Shown one piece after another: positions 56,546 through 57,545 of a DNA stretch of 57,545 nt. A program made the translations under genes and the position numbers. Under the pieces are notes generated by a model. It saw only the letters and a list, made by a program, of their open reading frames with translations. It was not told where the DNA came from and searched no databases. Each line of letters opens with the position of its first letter. The first letter of the stretch is position 1. This DNA is from a virus: positions 1-57,545 of the IMG/VR virus record IMGVR_UViG_3300034523_000291; one strand, 5' to 3'.

Positions 56546-57249
56546 GTGCCAGCTGTACTGACAAAGCCGTTACCTGCGCAGTTGCTGCAATCTTCGCGCT
56601 GTCCGAATCGGTCCAGGCAGGCACCGCACTTGGTGAACTGGGCAGAGAGGAGTAGGGGGCGGGCCTTTCGATAGCTCTCAAAATCGCGGCTTTCCAAGGC
56701 GACCTGTGCGCAATCTACCAGCGCACGATAGGTATCGGCATCGCAGATGATTGGGTAGACCTTCCCATAGATAAACTGCGCGGTCTGTACCAAATCGTAC
56801 AGCTCACCAGATGGCGCGGTAAGCACCAGCCCATTTATCGCCCAAGCCTGGTTGTCGCTCCGAAACACCAAACGCAAGTCAGTCTTATCGCGAAATACCT
56901 TTCCATCAAACCCATCAGTACCTGGGCCTATGGCTGAGTAGTAGGTGTTGCTTCGGATGTACCCGATGCACTCCGATGCCGCTCGTTGAATGACGTCATA
57001 GTAGCCGCCATACGTGTACCCAGCAGGCATGGTGACCAGCTCTTCAACGGCATGCCAGTAAGCCGCGTCGGCCAGCTCATCCATATCAAATTTTTCCATC
57101 TCGTCAATGACCCCTGCCTCCAACATGTCCCGAGTCTCCCAACGGCACATCATTCGATGAGCTTCGGGGTTATCGATCCGGGACGCGCTGTCGTCGAGGA
57201 TTCTTCGCCATTTGGCCAGCCATTCCTTTTTGAGTTCTGTAGGGGGCAT
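56524..57249 (-). CDS. SOS-linked zinc-ribbon protein
   Basis: 241 residues. Helical N-terminus (ELKKEWLAKWRRILDDSASR), centre YTYGGYYDVIQRAASECIGY, and a C-terminal zinc ribbon (KCGACLDRFGQREDCSNCAG). A perfect LexA box lies 22 bp before the start, so it should be damage-inducible. Its 3' end overlaps the small acidic gene by 22 bp. Function unknown. Confidence 0.75.
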   Translation of the reverse strand: MPPTELKKEWLAKWRRILDDSASRIDNPEAHRMMCRWETRDMLEAGVIDEMEKFDMDELADAAYWHAVEELVTMPAGYTYGGYYDVIQRAASECIGYIRSNTYYSAIGPGTDGFDGKVFRDKTDLRLVFRSDNQAWAINGLVLTAPSGELYDLVQTAQFIYGKVYPIICDADTYRALVDCAQVALESRDFESYRKARPLLLSAQFTKCGACLDRFGQREDCSNCAGNGFVSTAGTQPTSSA

Positions 57250-57270
57250 GTGAGTGACTGCTTATTTCTA

Positions 57271-57286
57271 CTGTATGGGTATACAG
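57271..57286. promoter_or_regulatory. LexA (SOS) box
   Basis: CTGTATGGGTATACAG, within the longer symmetric TACTGTATGGGTATACAGTA; matches CTGT-N8-ACAG. Controls the gene starting at 57249. Confidence 0.85.
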
Positions 57287-57335
57287 TAATCGAGCTTTGC
57301 CACTGATGCGACTCGAGGCGACGAGCTGTAAGACA

Positions 57336-57545
57336 TCACTCTGGCGACATCAACACCGCCAATGTGAGCTTGATGAATTCCTCATTGTGACTGAGCGTGT
57401 CCAGTGCGCCGCGTACATTCGCAGCAACCTCAGCGGAGCCGCGCTGCTCCACCCAGTTTGATAACTCCATGATCGATGCTTCGAGTGCCAGCTGATTTTC
57501 ATAGAGCTTGGAAACCAGGGAGGGGAGTAGGTCTGAATTCAGCAT
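57336..57545 (-). CDS. Small hypothetical protein, 69 aa
   Basis: Starts exactly at the window edge: NSDLLPSLVSKLYENQLALE and ELSNWVEQRGSAEVAANVRG, a helical protein common at the right end of Pseudomonas prophages. Function unknown. Its promoter lies outside the window. Confidence 0.7.
   Translation of the reverse strand: MLNSDLLPSLVSKLYENQLALEASIMELSNWVEQRGSAEVAANVRGALDTLSHNEEFIKLTLAVLMSPE

Overview
The window reads as an almost complete lambda-like (siphovirus) prophage of a Pseudomonas, most likely of the fluorescens/putida type. The host call rests on several things seen in the sequence: LexA boxes of the CTGT-N8-ACAG kind, genes of families that are typical of Pseudomonas (DUF1654, DUF2388, a PagL-like lipid A deacylase, a small secreted His/Gly-rich peptide) and phage genes such as a DUF2280 small terminase and a DUF4055 portal. 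No host gene or att site is visible. The window starts at the last base of the integrase and ends at the first base of a small phage gene, so the chromosomal junctions lie outside.

Layout. 1-3909: integrase, excisionase-like protein and small accessory genes, with a frameshifted methyltransferase. 3970-8911: cargo. This holds an AT-richer membrane/coiled-coil protein, an EVE-HNH (McrA-like, type IV restriction-like) nuclease, a PAPS-reductase-like protein and zinc-ribbon proteins. 8949-14584: leftward early operon, with Gp157, a Rad52-like annealing protein, a GHKL ATPase and very small coupled genes, interrupted by a TonB-like lipoprotein moron on the other strand. 15309-15352: distal operator pair and a strong leftward promoter (PL-like). 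15397-19513: cargo between PL and cI, the place of rexAB in lambda. It holds an SOS-controlled DUF1654 gene, a frameshifted superinfection-immunity protein, secreted proteins, a two-gene XRE-ImmA system with its own 45-bp dyad operator, and a membrane protein translationally coupled to cI. 19513-20979: immunity region (cI, three operators, cro, cII). 21049-25224: antirepressor (Rha/KilAC), O-like initiator with iteron-like repeats inside the gene, NinG and a gene in the Q position. 25391-28509: accessory genes and holins. 28585-36933: packaging and head genes. 37007-53606: tail genes in lambda order, with morons inserted. 53665-54713: endolysin and nested Rz/Rz1 spanins. 54781-57545: Dam methylase, SRAP (YedK-like) protein and SOS-linked small genes.

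How it works together (inference from sequence plus lambda biology). CI would occupy ATAAGC-N2-GCTTAT sites at both the cro/cI divergence and the distant PL, closing both early operons. SOS (RecA) would trigger CI self-cleavage and also open LexA-controlled genes at 15648 and 57249. The early leftward RNA carries a boxA and a boxB-shaped hairpin in an unusually long, gene-poor leader, which suggests processive antitermination although no N-like protein is recognised. In the tail operon a GGGAAAC slippery site makes the G/GT-type chaperone fusion. Two genes are broken by one-base indels relative to their families; these may be real, or sequence errors.

The items most worth a second look are the paired CI operator sets, the XRE-ImmA two-gene unit under a very large dyad, the superinfection-immunity gene split at an A8 tract, the EVE-HNH cargo, the three dispersed copies of a GCGCCACG inverted repeat, and the repeated terminator-plus-RBS linker in front of tail and lysis genes.
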